64,000 nucleotides of DNA from Streptomyces iconiensis (GTDB lineage: Bacteria > Actinomycetota > Actinomycetes > Streptomycetales > Streptomycetaceae). The notes under the pieces are model-generated. The model was not told where the DNA came from. It worked only from the letters and a program-made list of their open reading frames with translations, and did not search any database. Below are positions 1-8,595 of this stretch, piece by piece; within the stretch, counting starts at the first letter, position 1; each line of letters begins with the position of its first letter. The position numbers and the translations under genes are program-made. The stretch covers positions 124,001 through 188,000 of the forward strand of contig NZ_JANCPR020000010.1 of the NCBI RefSeq assembly GCF_028657195.3, read 5' to 3'.

Positions 1-1403
1 GAGCCGTGCCGCTGGTAGAGCCGGTCCGAGGCGATACGGGAGGGGCCGTCGAAGGCGGCGAAGGTGCGGTAGACGTCGGGCTCCTTGTCTCCACCGGACT
101 TGGTGGGAGTGGTGAACCGGCCCTCGACGCGCTCACGCGCCGCCTGCACCTCGGCCCAACTCGCGTGCCCCTTGGGCGTGATCACATCGATGGTGCGGCT
201 GCTGCTGCGGGTCCACTGCCACGGCTGGCCCTTGACCCGTTCCCAGGCGGCGGCGAAGTGGAGTGCGGCCTTGCCCACCTCCGATTTCTTCGCCTTCCCG
301 ACAGCCGCCGAAGGGCGCTTTTCGGCCTGGCTCACCTCGTTGGTCACATCGGTCGGCTCGTCGGGCACGATCCCGTCGGTGGAGGAGTTCTCAAGGAATT
401 GCGGCCTGGCGCTCTGCGAAATGCTGTCGAAGGACCGTTCCTTGTAGGTGATCTCCCTGGTGTCCTTCAGCGCGGCCGACTGACCGTCATCGCTGAACGT
501 GCAGTTGATGTACACCTCGCCCACGGGCCTCGGCTTGGCGTAGTAGCCGTAGGAATACCGCTGGTCGATGGCGAAGGCGCAATCCGCGTCAGCGGCGCAC
601 TTCGCGACCGCGGTGCCGACATCCTCCGGATCATTCCCCTTGTACGCCCTGGCAGGTGGCAGGTTGTTCTTGGCGACGGACTTGTCGACCTTGAGGGGCA
701 GTTGTTCCGCGCGCACGGCGGCGATCATGGGGTGGCACGCCGCGTTGACCGTGGTCTTACCGCCCGACCCGTTGTCGATCTGGTCGGTGGGGAGCACGAA
801 GGAGACCTTGGGGTCGTTCTGCGTCGCGGTCACTTCGACGGCGGCGCCGTCCTTGTCCGAGCTTTGCCAGTTGGCCTTACCGACCTTCTCGTCCTGTCCC
901 GTGAATTGCGGTGCGGGAACGTTCGTCTTCCACTGCTCCTTGTCCTCGATCTCCATGGCCAGCGGGAGCTCGGTGCGCTGCTTGGGCTTGTCGCCCTTGG
1001 GGCAGTTGGGATCGGTAGTAGGGCTGTACTCGAAATGGACCCTGACCTTCGATCCGCTTTTGACGCCCCACAAGCGCGTGTAGAACTGGCCGGGGTCCGT
1101 CTTGCCGCGCACGGCGTCGATCCGGGCGGCCTGCTCCTTGGCGTCCTGCCTGTCCGCTCTCCCGGGTCCGGGTCCGACAACCAGCCCGCCCTTCTTCTTG
1201 TCCGCCGACCCCCAGTACCAGGGGCGATCGTCGCTGTGGTGAGAAGTCCCCGTCACGGGCGGCTGGGAGAAATGCCCGTTGACGACGGGCACGGGCACCC
1301 AGTTCTGCTCGTGGCCCGGCTGAGCGGCGGCCTGGGCCGTGAGGCAGGTGCCCGCGGTCATCGTGGCGGCGACGGCGACCGCCGCGCGTGTGCACTTTCG
1401 CAC
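1..1403 (-). CDS. Secreted ETX/MTX2 (aerolysin-like) family protein, 3' end cut by window
   Basis: The reading frame is open from the start to the window edge, so the C-terminus is missing. A GTG at 1403 is chosen because an AGAAGG lies about 11 bases upstream; an in-frame GTG at 1415 is possible. The N-terminus is a signal peptide (KCTR, then an Ala/Val-rich core, then an AQAAA cleavage region). A central Cys pair (KCAADADC), an NCT motif followed by DD, a Thr/Ser/Glu-rich alternating stretch and a WERVKG/ASWAEVQAARERVEG segment all line up with the product of 2287-3456. That pattern resembles the ETX/MTX2 beta-pore-forming fold. It is the third gene of the operon. Pore formation is inferred from the pattern only. 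Confidence 0.55.
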   Translation of the reverse strand, partial: MRKCTRAAVAVAATMTAGTCLTAQAAAQPGHEQNWVPVPVVNGHFSQPPVTGTSHHSDDRPWYWGSADKKKGGLVVGPGPGRADRQDAKEQAARIDAVRGKTDPGQFYTRLWGVKSGSKVRVHFEYSPTTDPNCPKGDKPKQRTELPLAMEIEDKEQWKTNVPAPQFTGQDEKVGKANWQSSDKDGAAVEVTATQNDPKVSFVLPTDQIDNGSGGKTTVNAACHPMIAAVRAEQLPLKVDKSVAKNNLPPARAYKGNDPEDVGTAVAKCAADADCAFAIDQRYSYGYYAKPRPVGEVYINCTFSDDGQSAALKDTREITYKERSFDSISQSARPQFLENSSTDGIVPDEPTDVTNEVSQAEKRPSAAVGKAKKSEVGKAALHFAAAWERVKGQPWQWTRSSSRTIDVITPKGHASWAEVQAARERVEGRFTTPTKSGGDKEPDVYRTFAAFDGPSRIASDRLYQRHG

Positions 1404-1490
1404 TGTGGTGTTCACCTTCTGTCGTGCGCGGTCGCCGCCCGTCAGGGGGCGACCGCGCGAGGAGCGTGGTGTGTGAGAGGCGGGCACGCC

Positions 1491-2228
1491 TCAGGGGTTC
1501 TGCTGACCGCCGCCCTGACCTTGATCCTGGCCTTGGCCTGTCGCCTGCTTGCCGGCGCAGTGCTTCCAACGGGGGTCGAAGTGGTAGACGCCCTCGGGGT
1601 ACGGAGCCAGCGCGTCGTTGGTCGCCCGGCACATGGCGGCGATGCCCTGCTCCGGCTCTGTGTGGCGCTGCTTCTGCCCCTCCTTGAAGCCCTCGACCTT
1701 GCCCTCCATGCCCTCTTGGCCCGAAGCCTGGTGTCCCTGGGCGTCGTGGAGCCCGTGGATGCTGTCCACGCAGGAGGAGAGGGACGGCGCGGCGGCGGTC
1801 TGGGCGCCGTCTGCCGGGCTGCCACTCGGGCTGGGACTCGCACCGGGGCCGCTGTCCGGTGTGCAGTGCTTCAGGCGGGCTTCCGTCTTCTGCTTCTGCT
1901 GGCAGGTGGGCGACTGCTGCGCCTGCGGATCGGTGTTCTCGCAGGGGTTCTTCTGGCCGATCGAGGGCTGGCTCGGCTGGGGTGCGCTCGGTTCGGGCGC
2001 CGACGGCGTCGGTGGGACGGGTACGGGCGAGGCGGGAGGCGGTGAGGGCTGGGCGGCGGCCGGGGCCGCGGCAGCGGGGACCGGGCTGCCGGTCATGAGC
2101 GCGGCCAGGATGCCGGCTCCCGCCAGCGCGAGCGCCAGTGCCGCGAGCCAGGAACGCCGTCCCCGCACGCAGCGGCCGACCGCGTCCGCGACGGTGGCGC
2201 TGCGGCCGTCACTGTGAGGAAGTTTCAT
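1491..2228 (-). CDS. Secreted Pro-rich, Cys-containing protein of unknown function
   Basis: 245 aa, ATG start with GGAG six bases upstream. After a basic N-terminus there is a hydrophobic helix (about residues 27-50, WLAALALALAGAGILAALM) that can act as a signal peptide or anchor. A Pro/Ser/Ala-rich linker follows (about 55-90). The C-terminal half has about six cysteines (CENTD, TCQQK, KHCTP, SCVDS, MCRAT, KHCAG), consistent with disulfides outside the cell, and ends in a Gln/Gly-rich tail. It sits 58 bp downstream of one aerolysin-like gene and about 90 bp upstream of the other, so it is probably co-expressed and may act with them. I do not recognise the family. Confidence 0.6.
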   Translation of the reverse strand: MKLPHSDGRSATVADAVGRCVRGRRSWLAALALALAGAGILAALMTGSPVPAAAAPAAAQPSPPPASPVPVPPTPSAPEPSAPQPSQPSIGQKNPCENTDPQAQQSPTCQQKQKTEARLKHCTPDSGPGASPSPSGSPADGAQTAAAPSLSSCVDSIHGLHDAQGHQASGQEGMEGKVEGFKEGQKQRHTEPEQGIAAMCRATNDALAPYPEGVYHFDPRWKHCAGKQATGQGQDQGQGGGQQNP

Positions 2229-2286
2229 GTCGTCTCCGGGTGTTGGCGTCCTCGGGAGCGACGCCGGGAAGTGTGAGGGGCGGGCA

Positions 2287-3456
2287 TCAGCCGCGGGCCA
2301 GCGGCGTGCGATCGGTGTTCTCGGGGCGCTGGCCGGGGATGAGGCTGCCGTCGACGGCCAGATCGCCGCGCACCGGCCGGTGGTTGGGCATGGGCCTGGT
2401 GGTCGGCCGGTCGTCGCCTGGGCCCGTCAGCTGGGAGCTGTCGCCGGCGGCCGGCCGTGCCCGGTTCATCCAGCGAGCACCGCCGCTGTTGTCCTCGTCC
2501 CCCTCCTCGGGGTTCGTCTGGCCGCTCTGCTGGCCCTTGTCCTTGCACTTCTGAGACGGGAACGTCTGGGCGACGACATTGCTGGAGTTCACCGTCGAGG
2601 GCGTGTCCACGGCGATGCCCTGCACCTGCTTGTCCTTGTCCACCTGCAGCGTCCCCTTGACGCGGGACATGGCCTGTTCGACGCCGAAGGAGAGCACCTT
2701 GCCGGAGCGCACGGTGAAGGTGTGTGTGGTGGTCTCCTTCACCGTCTGCGTCCAGCTCTTGCTGAAGGTCGCCTTGAAGGCGGCGGTGAAACTCGCCTTC
2801 ATACCTACGTGGACGCTGTCCTTGGCGCCGACATGGGCGGTGTTCTTACCGGCCGCTGTGGCGGACGCCTTGGAGCTGGCCTTCGATGTCGAGGAGGAGT
2901 TGGCCTTGGCACTGTGCGGGGACCACGTCTGGTTGGTCGACTCCGTCGCGTTCTCCTTGGTGGCCGAGCCCGAGACCTCGGCGGTGTCGTCGAAGGTCAT
3001 CTCGGCGGTGTTGTCGACGGTGCCCTCGATGGTCGCCGAACCGGAGATCTCACCGCCGATGTTGTCGGTGGAACTGGAGGTCAGCTCCACCTCCCGCTCC
3101 ACCTTGATCGGGTCGTCGGTGCAGTTCTCCACCGTGTTGCCGACCGAGGTCAGTGCGGTGGTGTACTCCGTCGGCTCCTTGTCGAGGATGAACCGGCACC
3201 GTGAGGACGCCCTCTTCCCCTCGGCGTCGGCGCACAGTTTCGTCAGCGAACGGGGGTCCTTCACCGGCCGGTTGCCGTCATAGGCACGCACCTGCGGAAC
3301 CGGCGGCTCGCCACCCCCTCCCCGCGTGGCGCCTGGTGTCGCCGTCGCGGGTGTCGCGGCAGCGGAGAGTGCCAGCACGGACAAGGCCGCGGCCAATTGC
3401 CTCGGACGCCCCAGGCCAGGGACCGGTCGTCCCCGGGACATCGCGAATTCGGGCAT
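2287..3456 (-). CDS. Secreted ETX/MTX2 (aerolysin-like) family protein
   Basis: 389 aa, first gene of the three-gene operon; ATG start with GGAG five bases upstream. Signal peptide at about residues 1-40 (LAAALSVLALSAAATPATA). A Cys pair (LCADAEG...SRC) is followed by NCTDDP and about 130 residues of alternating Ser/Thr and hydrophobic residues, then KASFTAAFKATFSKSWTQTV and TTTHTFTVRSGKVLSFGVEQ. This arrangement (NxT motif, long amphipathic Ser/Thr stretch, second beta segment) is the pattern of the ETX/MTX2 membrane-insertion region. The C-terminal ~80 residues are low complexity. It is paralogous to the product of 1-1403. Toxin activity is inferred. Confidence 0.6.
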   Translation of the reverse strand: MPEFAMSRGRPVPGLGRPRQLAAALSVLALSAAATPATATPGATRGGGGEPPVPQVRAYDGNRPVKDPRSLTKLCADAEGKRASSRCRFILDKEPTEYTTALTSVGNTVENCTDDPIKVEREVELTSSSTDNIGGEISGSATIEGTVDNTAEMTFDDTAEVSGSATKENATESTNQTWSPHSAKANSSSTSKASSKASATAAGKNTAHVGAKDSVHVGMKASFTAAFKATFSKSWTQTVKETTTHTFTVRSGKVLSFGVEQAMSRVKGTLQVDKDKQVQGIAVDTPSTVNSSNVVAQTFPSQKCKDKGQQSGQTNPEEGDEDNSGGARWMNRARPAAGDSSQLTGPGDDRPTTRPMPNHRPVRGDLAVDGSLIPGQRPENTDRTPLARG

Positions 3457-3922
3457 GGAAGCTCCAGTTCACGGGGTTTGCTCTGATACCGGAAACCGCT
3501 CCGACAGGCGGCCCGCCCACCACGGACGTCACACACACGCCGCGGTCGGGAACGCGGGGTTCCGGCGCATCGACGTGCACAACGTAGAAGAGTTATGCAC
3601 CAATCGCGCGTTTCACCGGCCAACCCAGTCCCGTTCTCACGCAGATGGCCGCACCCCTGCCCCCCGCAACCCGGTGACGGCGCCAACTTCCGTACCTGCC
3701 TACGAAAACGCCGCCAGCCCCGACCCGGCCCCAGGTCCGCAGACCGGGCGCTCACCAGGACCCGCACACCCGCGCCCGCGCGCCAGGCACACCCGTGTGT
3801 GCCCGGTGCGCGAGGGCCGCTGAGTGACGGGGAACTTCCTTACGGGTCAAGCGGCTTGGGGCGCCCCGACTGCCGCCGCCTTGCCCGTCACCCTCATTGA
3901 CGCCGGGGGACGGCGCCACCGC
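3457..3922. other. Intergenic region upstream of the secreted-protein operon
   Basis: This stretch lies between the UbiD-type gene and the start of the secreted-protein operon, both on the minus strand. I see no convincing gene: frames here lack ribosome sites and Streptomyces codon-position bias. It is less GC-rich around 3580-3610 than its surroundings, which is typical of a promoter, and it holds the inverted repeat listed separately. The 3' part contains a GGGGCGCCCC palindrome near 3859 that may end the UbiD transcript. Confidence 0.5.
3575..3600. promoter_or_regulatory. Inverted repeat, candidate operator of the secreted-protein operon
   Basis: GTGCACAAC and GTTATGCAC are separated by 8 bases; eight of nine positions pair. 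The site is about 120 bp upstream of the first operon gene on the minus strand, in an AT-richer patch. No regulator can be named from the sequence. Confidence 0.35.
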
Positions 3923-5413
3923 TCACCGGTAGCCGTACGCCGCCCAGTTGGCGAGGACACGCTCTCGCAGCGCGCGGGGGTAGGAGGTGTGGAAGGAGGC
4001 CGTGGTGCCGCGGTGTGAGCCGTGGAACTGCTCCGGCTGAAGACAGCTGACGACCGACTTGCCTCCGCGCGCCGCACGGGCTTCCCCTGAGGTCAGGTAC
4101 GGCACCATCGGAATGCCGGGGGCCTCGGGGAAGGGGTAGCTGCCCGTGGTGGGGTGATGGCGGGTGGCCAGGGCCCAGACGACCTGGTCGATGTCGGTGA
4201 TGTCGATGTCGTTGCCGACGAGCACGACCTTCGGTACCAGCCACCCGGCGTGCGAGGCGAACAGCACCTCGGCGATGTCCCGTACCAGCTCGGCTTCCGT
4301 CGTCCGGCGTTCCGCGAGCCGCGCGAGATCGACGGACAGGACGATCCAGCACGTCGCGGCCTCGTAGGAGCACCAGGCCATGTCGATGGGCAACTGCGCG
4401 GCGCGCAGCACGTCCAGGGCCGCTGCCGAGATCATCGTGCCCCAGATGGTGTGGTTCTCCTCGGGCGGCAACCCCGCGGCGCAGACGGGGAGAACCGGGT
4501 CGTCCCGGTAGGTCACCGCCTCCACATGGAAGACCGGCTGCTGCTTGCTCTCGGCGAAGGCGTAGCCGTGGTACTCCCCCATCGGGCCTTCAGGCGCCGT
4601 CTCGTCCTGGCTGAGGTACCCCTCCAGCACGATCTCGGCGTCGGCGGGCACATACAGGCCGTTGGTCTCCGTCCTGACCACCTCGACAGGGTGGCCGGTG
4701 AGCGCGCCGACGTAGCCGTCCTCGTTCACATGCGCAGGCAGCGGCATTCCGGCTGCTGCCAGCGCGGCCGGCGGTGCGCCGAGGACCATGGCCCAGGGCG
4801 TGGGCTCTCCGCGCTCGCGCCACATCGCGTGGACCATGCCGATGTGCTGCTGGGGCATCGCGGGGCCGACGAGCGTGTTGCGGTCGTGCAGCATGGTGCG
4901 GGCGACGGACCAGCTGGTCCAGTCGCCTTCGGGGCTGCGCACCACATGGAACCCGTAGGTGCCGAAGTACCGCCCGCCGTCCTCCTGGTGCAGCAGCGGC
5001 ACCGGGAACTCCTCCAGGTCGACCGCGTCCCCCGTCCTGATGTTCTGCTTGCAGGGGGCCTCGGTCACGACGGTGGGTTCGACGGGCCGCGCGTGCATGG
5101 CGGCGACCAGCTTCTCCACGATGGCGCGCGGCGCCGACTCCCGCGGCAGGCCGAGGTGTGCGGCGAGCCGCCCGTGAACGCCCTTGTCCTCACTGCTCAG
5201 TCCAGCGGGCGCGCCCAGAATCCGGAAGCCGGGTGCTGAGCCTGTCAGTGAGGTGAAGAGCGGCGCCGGCGCCCTCGTCTCGTAGGCCCTCCGCGTCACG
5301 GCGCCCACTTCGAGGTGCGGGTCGACGGGTGTGTCGATCGCCACCGCGTCCCCGACGGCGAGCAACTCGTCGAGAAACGCGCGGAAATGGAGAGCCGAGT
5401 CCTGCTGTGCCAT
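3923..5413 (-). CDS. UbiD-family prenyl-FMN-dependent decarboxylase
   Basis: 496 aa, the usual length of the family. UbiD enzymes remove (or add) a carboxyl group on aromatic or alpha,beta-unsaturated acids using prenylated FMN. Family landmarks are present: a conserved core GPAMPQQHIG, the MGEYHGYAF segment with acidic residues typical of the active site, LPPEENHTIWG, and VVLVGNDIDITDIDQVVWA near the C-terminus. The start is the ATG at 5413. It lies 65 bp downstream of the UbiX gene, which makes its cofactor. Pairing in this order resembles vanillate/4-hydroxybenzoate decarboxylase (vdcBC) clusters of Streptomyces, but no small VdcD-like gene follows. The substrate cannot be read from sequence. 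Confidence 0.88.
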   Translation of the reverse strand: MAQQDSALHFRAFLDELLAVGDAVAIDTPVDPHLEVGAVTRRAYETRAPAPLFTSLTGSAPGFRILGAPAGLSSEDKGVHGRLAAHLGLPRESAPRAIVEKLVAAMHARPVEPTVVTEAPCKQNIRTGDAVDLEEFPVPLLHQEDGGRYFGTYGFHVVRSPEGDWTSWSVARTMLHDRNTLVGPAMPQQHIGMVHAMWRERGEPTPWAMVLGAPPAALAAAGMPLPAHVNEDGYVGALTGHPVEVVRTETNGLYVPADAEIVLEGYLSQDETAPEGPMGEYHGYAFAESKQQPVFHVEAVTYRDDPVLPVCAAGLPPEENHTIWGTMISAAALDVLRAAQLPIDMAWCSYEAATCWIVLSVDLARLAERRTTEAELVRDIAEVLFASHAGWLVPKVVLVGNDIDITDIDQVVWALATRHHPTTGSYPFPEAPGIPMVPYLTSGEARAARGGKSVVSCLQPEQFHGSHRGTTASFHTSYPRALRERVLANWAAYGYR

Positions 5414-5478
5414 GGGTGTTGTTCCTGTTCTTTCTAGGAGCGCGCAGTGAGCCGTGCGCGCGGCGACGCGTACGCGTT

Positions 5479-6174
5479 TCAGACGGCGGACGCGGCGTCC
5501 GGCGCGGAGGGACCCCGCGCTGCGGACGTGTCCGGTACCCGCGTATCCGGTACGCACGTGTCCGGTACGGCGGGAGTGGCGTGGTGCGCGAGGGCTGCCG
5601 CCTCGCGGGCCGCGCGGATTCCGGTCCATCGGCGGGCCGCGGGGGCCGGAAGGCCGAACTGGTCGAGAACCCGGGAGACGAGGTGGTCGACGATGTCCTC
5701 GACGCTCCGGGGGTGGTTGTAGAAGGCCGGCATCGGGGGCACGATCCGCGCCCCCATCCGGGAGAGTGCCAGCATGTTCTCCAGGTGGATCTCGCTCAGC
5801 GGCGTCTCCCGCGGTACGAGCACCAGCGTGCGCCGCTCCTTGAGCACGACGTCGGCCGCCCTTCCGATGAGCCCGTCCGCGTACCCGGCGCGGACGCCCG
5901 CCAGCGTCTTCATGCTGCACGGGGCGATCACCATGCCGTCGGTACGGAACGAGCCGGAGGAGAGGGGCGCGGCCTGGTCGCCGGGGCCGTGCACCACGTC
6001 GGCCAGCTCAGCCACCTCACGCGCCGACCGCCCGGTCTCCAGCTCCACGGTCGTACGGGCCCAGCGGCTGAGCACCAGATGTGTCTCCACCCCCGGGAGG
6101 GGCGCCAGGCACTCCAGCAGCCGTACGCCCAGGACGGCGCCTGTCGCGCCCGTCATCCCCACGATCAGTCGCAT
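5479..6174 (-). CDS. ubiX: UbiX-type flavin prenyltransferase
   Basis: 231 aa. Adds a dimethylallyl group to FMN to make the prenyl-FMN used by UbiD. The N-terminal GMTGATGAVLG loop (residues 6-16), MVIAPCSMKTLAGVRAGYADGLI and the LVPRETPLSEIHLENML / GARIVPPMPAFY segments are the family signature. The body matches the normal ~190-200 aa length, and the extra C-terminus carries a VPDTC-VPDTR-VPDTS tandem repeat encoded by a 15-bp DNA repeat. It is transcribed with the downstream UbiD gene and divergently from the AraC regulator at 6358. Confidence 0.92.
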   Translation of the reverse strand: MRLIVGMTGATGAVLGVRLLECLAPLPGVETHLVLSRWARTTVELETGRSAREVAELADVVHGPGDQAAPLSSGSFRTDGMVIAPCSMKTLAGVRAGYADGLIGRAADVVLKERRTLVLVPRETPLSEIHLENMLALSRMGARIVPPMPAFYNHPRSVEDIVDHLVSRVLDQFGLPAPAARRWTGIRAAREAAALAHHATPAVPDTCVPDTRVPDTSAARGPSAPDAASAV

Positions 6175-6193
6175 GTGACGCCTGTTCCTTCCA

Positions 6194-6206
6194 GTCGGTT
6201 ACCGAC
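6194..6206. promoter_or_regulatory. 13-bp perfect palindrome upstream of ubiX
   Basis: GTCGGT-T-ACCGAC is perfectly symmetric and sits 20 bp upstream of the ubiX start in the divergent gap shared with the AraC gene. It is a candidate operator or a small hairpin in the ubiX leader. Confidence 0.3.
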
Positions 6207-6357
6207 GGCCACATGGCCGCGCCACGGAAGATTCCGGTCAACGCGGAACACCGTGCTCGCCGCACACGAAGGCGTGGCCGTCCGCGTGGCCACCCGCCGT
6301 CTCCCTGCTCACGTTAGGGCTGGCCACCACGGGGATCGCGGTAGAGTCGGACGCGGT

Positions 6358-7263
6358 ATGAACAGAAACGGACAGGCTCTCGCGGAGGTCGGGCTCCCCT
6401 TCCCCGCCACCCCCGGCGGCCCTCCCGGGCTGGAGATCCATGACGTCCCCGGCTGGTCGGCACGCCTCCGGCGCCTCGCCGGCCGCGCGGAGGCCCGCGT
6501 CCGGCCCGACTTCCACGTCGTGATCCACGTACGCACCGGCCGGCTGCCGTGCTCGGTGGACTTCACCGACTGCGTGGTGGAGAGCGGCTGCTGGCTCTGG
6601 GTACGCCCGGGACAGCTGCTCCAGCTGAGGACCGAGCCCGGATCGGTGCCGGGAACAGCCGCCCAGGGGACGGTCGTACTCTTCAGGCCCAGCATCCTCG
6701 ACGCCGCGACCGTCGCCACCGCGCGCCTGGACCGGCGGGCCTGGCGGCTCCCCCTCGCGCCCGCTCCCCCGGCCGGGGAACCGCTGCGGCAGACGCTGGA
6801 GATGCTGGAGAACGAGTACCACCACCTGCGGGACCTGCCGCTGGAGGCACATGTCGCGGTGGCCAGGCATCTGCTGGCGGTGCTGGTGCTGCGCCTGTCC
6901 AGCCTCTCCGGCGGCCGGCGCACCCCGATGGGCGACGCGACCTTCCAGCGCTTCCAGGAAGCGGTGGAGGAGGACTTCACCCGGACCCACCGCGTCGAGG
7001 ACTACGCAGCGCGCCTGGGCTACAGCGTGCGCACCCTGACCCGGGCGACGAACGCCGCCGTCGGGTGCGGTGCCAAGAGCTTCCTCGACGACCGGCTCAT
7101 GCTGGAGGCCAAACGGCTGCTGCTGCACACCGAGTTGCCCGCCACCGCCGTCGGCGAACGGTTGGGCTTCCACCACGCCACGGTCTTCACCAAGTTCTTC
7201 CGCCACCATGCCGGTGAGACACCGGCCGCCTTCCGCGCCCGGAGCGGGGGCACGCCCGCTTGA
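6358..7263 (+). CDS. AraC-family transcriptional regulator
   Basis: 301 aa, ATG start. The N-terminal ~160 residues resemble a cupin-like sensing domain (FHVVIHVRTG, WVRPGQLLQL). The C-terminal ~100 residues are the double helix-turn-helix of AraC proteins: VEDYAARLGYSVRTLTRAT for the first HTH and LPATAVGERLGFHHATVFTKFF for the second, followed by GETPAAFRAR. It is divergent from ubiX/ubiD across 183 bp, so it most likely controls that decarboxylase pair in response to its aromatic substrate. That link is inferred from position. Confidence 0.85.
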   Translation: MNRNGQALAEVGLPFPATPGGPPGLEIHDVPGWSARLRRLAGRAEARVRPDFHVVIHVRTGRLPCSVDFTDCVVESGCWLWVRPGQLLQLRTEPGSVPGTAAQGTVVLFRPSILDAATVATARLDRRAWRLPLAPAPPAGEPLRQTLEMLENEYHHLRDLPLEAHVAVARHLLAVLVLRLSSLSGGRRTPMGDATFQRFQEAVEEDFTRTHRVEDYAARLGYSVRTLTRATNAAVGCGAKSFLDDRLMLEAKRLLLHTELPATAVGERLGFHHATVFTKFFRHHAGETPAAFRARSGGTPA

Positions 7264-7271
7264 GGCTCACG

Positions 7272-7428
7272 CGCGTACCGCGTACCGCGTACCGCGTACC
7301 GACTGCCGCCTGCCGCCTGCCGCCCACGGCGTCCCGGTACCGGTCCGGTACGGGCCCGCACCCGGCCGCCCACGCCCAACGGTCCACACCAGACGGCCCA
7401 CATCCGGCGGTCCACATCCGGCGGTCCA
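7272..7428. repeat. Short GC-rich tandem repeats in an intergenic gap
   Basis: The gap 7264-7529 between the convergent AraC and NmrA genes holds no gene. It has about four copies of a 7-bp CGCGTAC unit (7272-7300), three copies of CTGCCGC after it, and a 14-bp CACATCCGGCGGTC unit twice (about 7399-7428). Confidence 0.6.
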
Positions 7429-7529
7429 CACCCAGGGGCCCACGCCCGACAGCCCGGGACCGGCGGCCGGAGGTCTCGGCTGTCGGTCCCGGGCGGCGGG
7501 CCGTATCCGGCGGTCCCAGTCGGCAGGTC

Positions 7530-8390
7530 TCAGCTGAAGTCCGCCACGTGGTCCGTGACCCAGTCACGGTAGGTGAGGGCCTGGCGGCCCATGACGGTGG
7601 GGAAGTCGGTGGTCGCGGCTTCCGGCTCGTGCTCCATCTGGACGTGGGCGTCGAGGATGCCCTCGGCGTAGTGGTCGGGGAGGCCGGCAGCGACCAGTTC
7701 GGCGTGTGCCTCCTCGCGCGGCTGTTCCTCGACCTTCAGGGGGCGGCCGAGCACCTCGCCGATCGTCTGCACCATCTCGGCCTGGGTGAGCACCTCGGGC
7801 CCCGTCATTCCGGGTGCCCTGCCCACGAGTTCGTCGGTGAGGAGTGCGCGGACGGCGACGGCGGCGATGTCGGCCTCGTGCACGAGGGCGCGGGCCGCGC
7901 GGGGTGAGGCGATGCGGACGGGACCTCCGGCGCGGACCTTGTCCGCCCACCCGAGGGTGTTGGAGGCGAAGCCTCCGGGGCGCAGCAGGGTCCACTCGGC
8001 GCCCGAGTCGCGGACGAGGCGTTCGAGGTGGGCGTGGCCGCCCATGATGCCGTCTTCCGGGTCCGCCTCCTCGTCGGGCCCCTGGTCTCCGCCACCGGCC
8101 GAGAGGTAGACGAGGCGGCCGGCGTGCCGTGCGAGGGTGCCGACGACCTCGGCGGCGCCTTCGGGCCCGTGCAGGGGCCACATCAGGAAGGCGGCCTCGA
8201 CCCCTTCGAGCGCGGTTTCCAGGCCGGTGAGGTCGGTCAGGTCGCCGCGTACGATCTCGACGCCTTCCGGCAGCGCAGCCCTGGCCCTGTCCGGGTCGCG
8301 GACGAGTGCGCGTACGTCGGCGCCTGCCTCCGCGAGCTGCTTCGCGACCTGCCCGCCGACCTTCCCCGTGGCTCCGGTCACCAGAATCAT
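7530..8390 (-). CDS. NmrA/SDR-family NAD(P)-binding reductase
   Basis: 286 aa. N-terminal Rossmann motif TGATGKVGG (residues 5-13) with RDPDRARA after the second strand indicates NADP(H) binding. YLSAGGG and LRPGGFASNTL match atypical SDRs of the NmrA/QorB type, which act as quinone or small-molecule reductases or as redox sensors. The body and length are normal for the family. It is divergent from the acylase gene at 8596. Exact substrate unknown. Confidence 0.82.
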   Translation of the reverse strand: MILVTGATGKVGGQVAKQLAEAGADVRALVRDPDRARAALPEGVEIVRGDLTDLTGLETALEGVEAAFLMWPLHGPEGAAEVVGTLARHAGRLVYLSAGGGDQGPDEEADPEDGIMGGHAHLERLVRDSGAEWTLLRPGGFASNTLGWADKVRAGGPVRIASPRAARALVHEADIAAVAVRALLTDELVGRAPGMTGPEVLTQAEMVQTIGEVLGRPLKVEEQPREEAHAELVAAGLPDHYAEGILDAHVQMEHEPEAATTDFPTVMGRQALTYRDWVTDHVADFS

Positions 8391-8445
8391 GAGTGCTCCT
8401 CAGTCGTGCTCTCCCCCGCGTGTTCGCGGCGACAGGGACAACTCT

Positions 8446-8471
8446 GCAAGTTCAAGTGAGCTTCAAGTCAA
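8446..8471 (-). promoter_or_regulatory. Direct-repeat element upstream of the NmrA gene
   Basis: On the minus strand ACTTGAA occurs twice with an 11-bp period, directly after a TTGACT (-35-like, 8466-8471). The repeat lies 56-80 bp upstream of the NmrA start and looks like a promoter with an operator. HxlR-type regulators often control such reductases, but none is encoded here. Confidence 0.35.
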
Positions 8472-8595
8472 GGCGGTGTGCGCCGGGTGCGTGCCGGGTG
8501 TGTGCCGCACGATCAGGCGCGTTCGCACCGCTGCCCCCACGCGTACCCGCCGGTAAGCTCAACGCGCCCTGCCCTCACAGCAGTTGGGAGGCACC

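Noticed and set aside
6..2045. Long plus-strand frame of 679 codons
   Set aside because: It is antisense to three secreted-protein genes; the minus-strand frames have signal peptides, ribosome sites and family patterns.
2227..3204. Plus-strand frame opposite the aerolysin-like gene
   Set aside because: GC-rich shadow with no motif; the minus strand carries the signal peptide and conserved segments.
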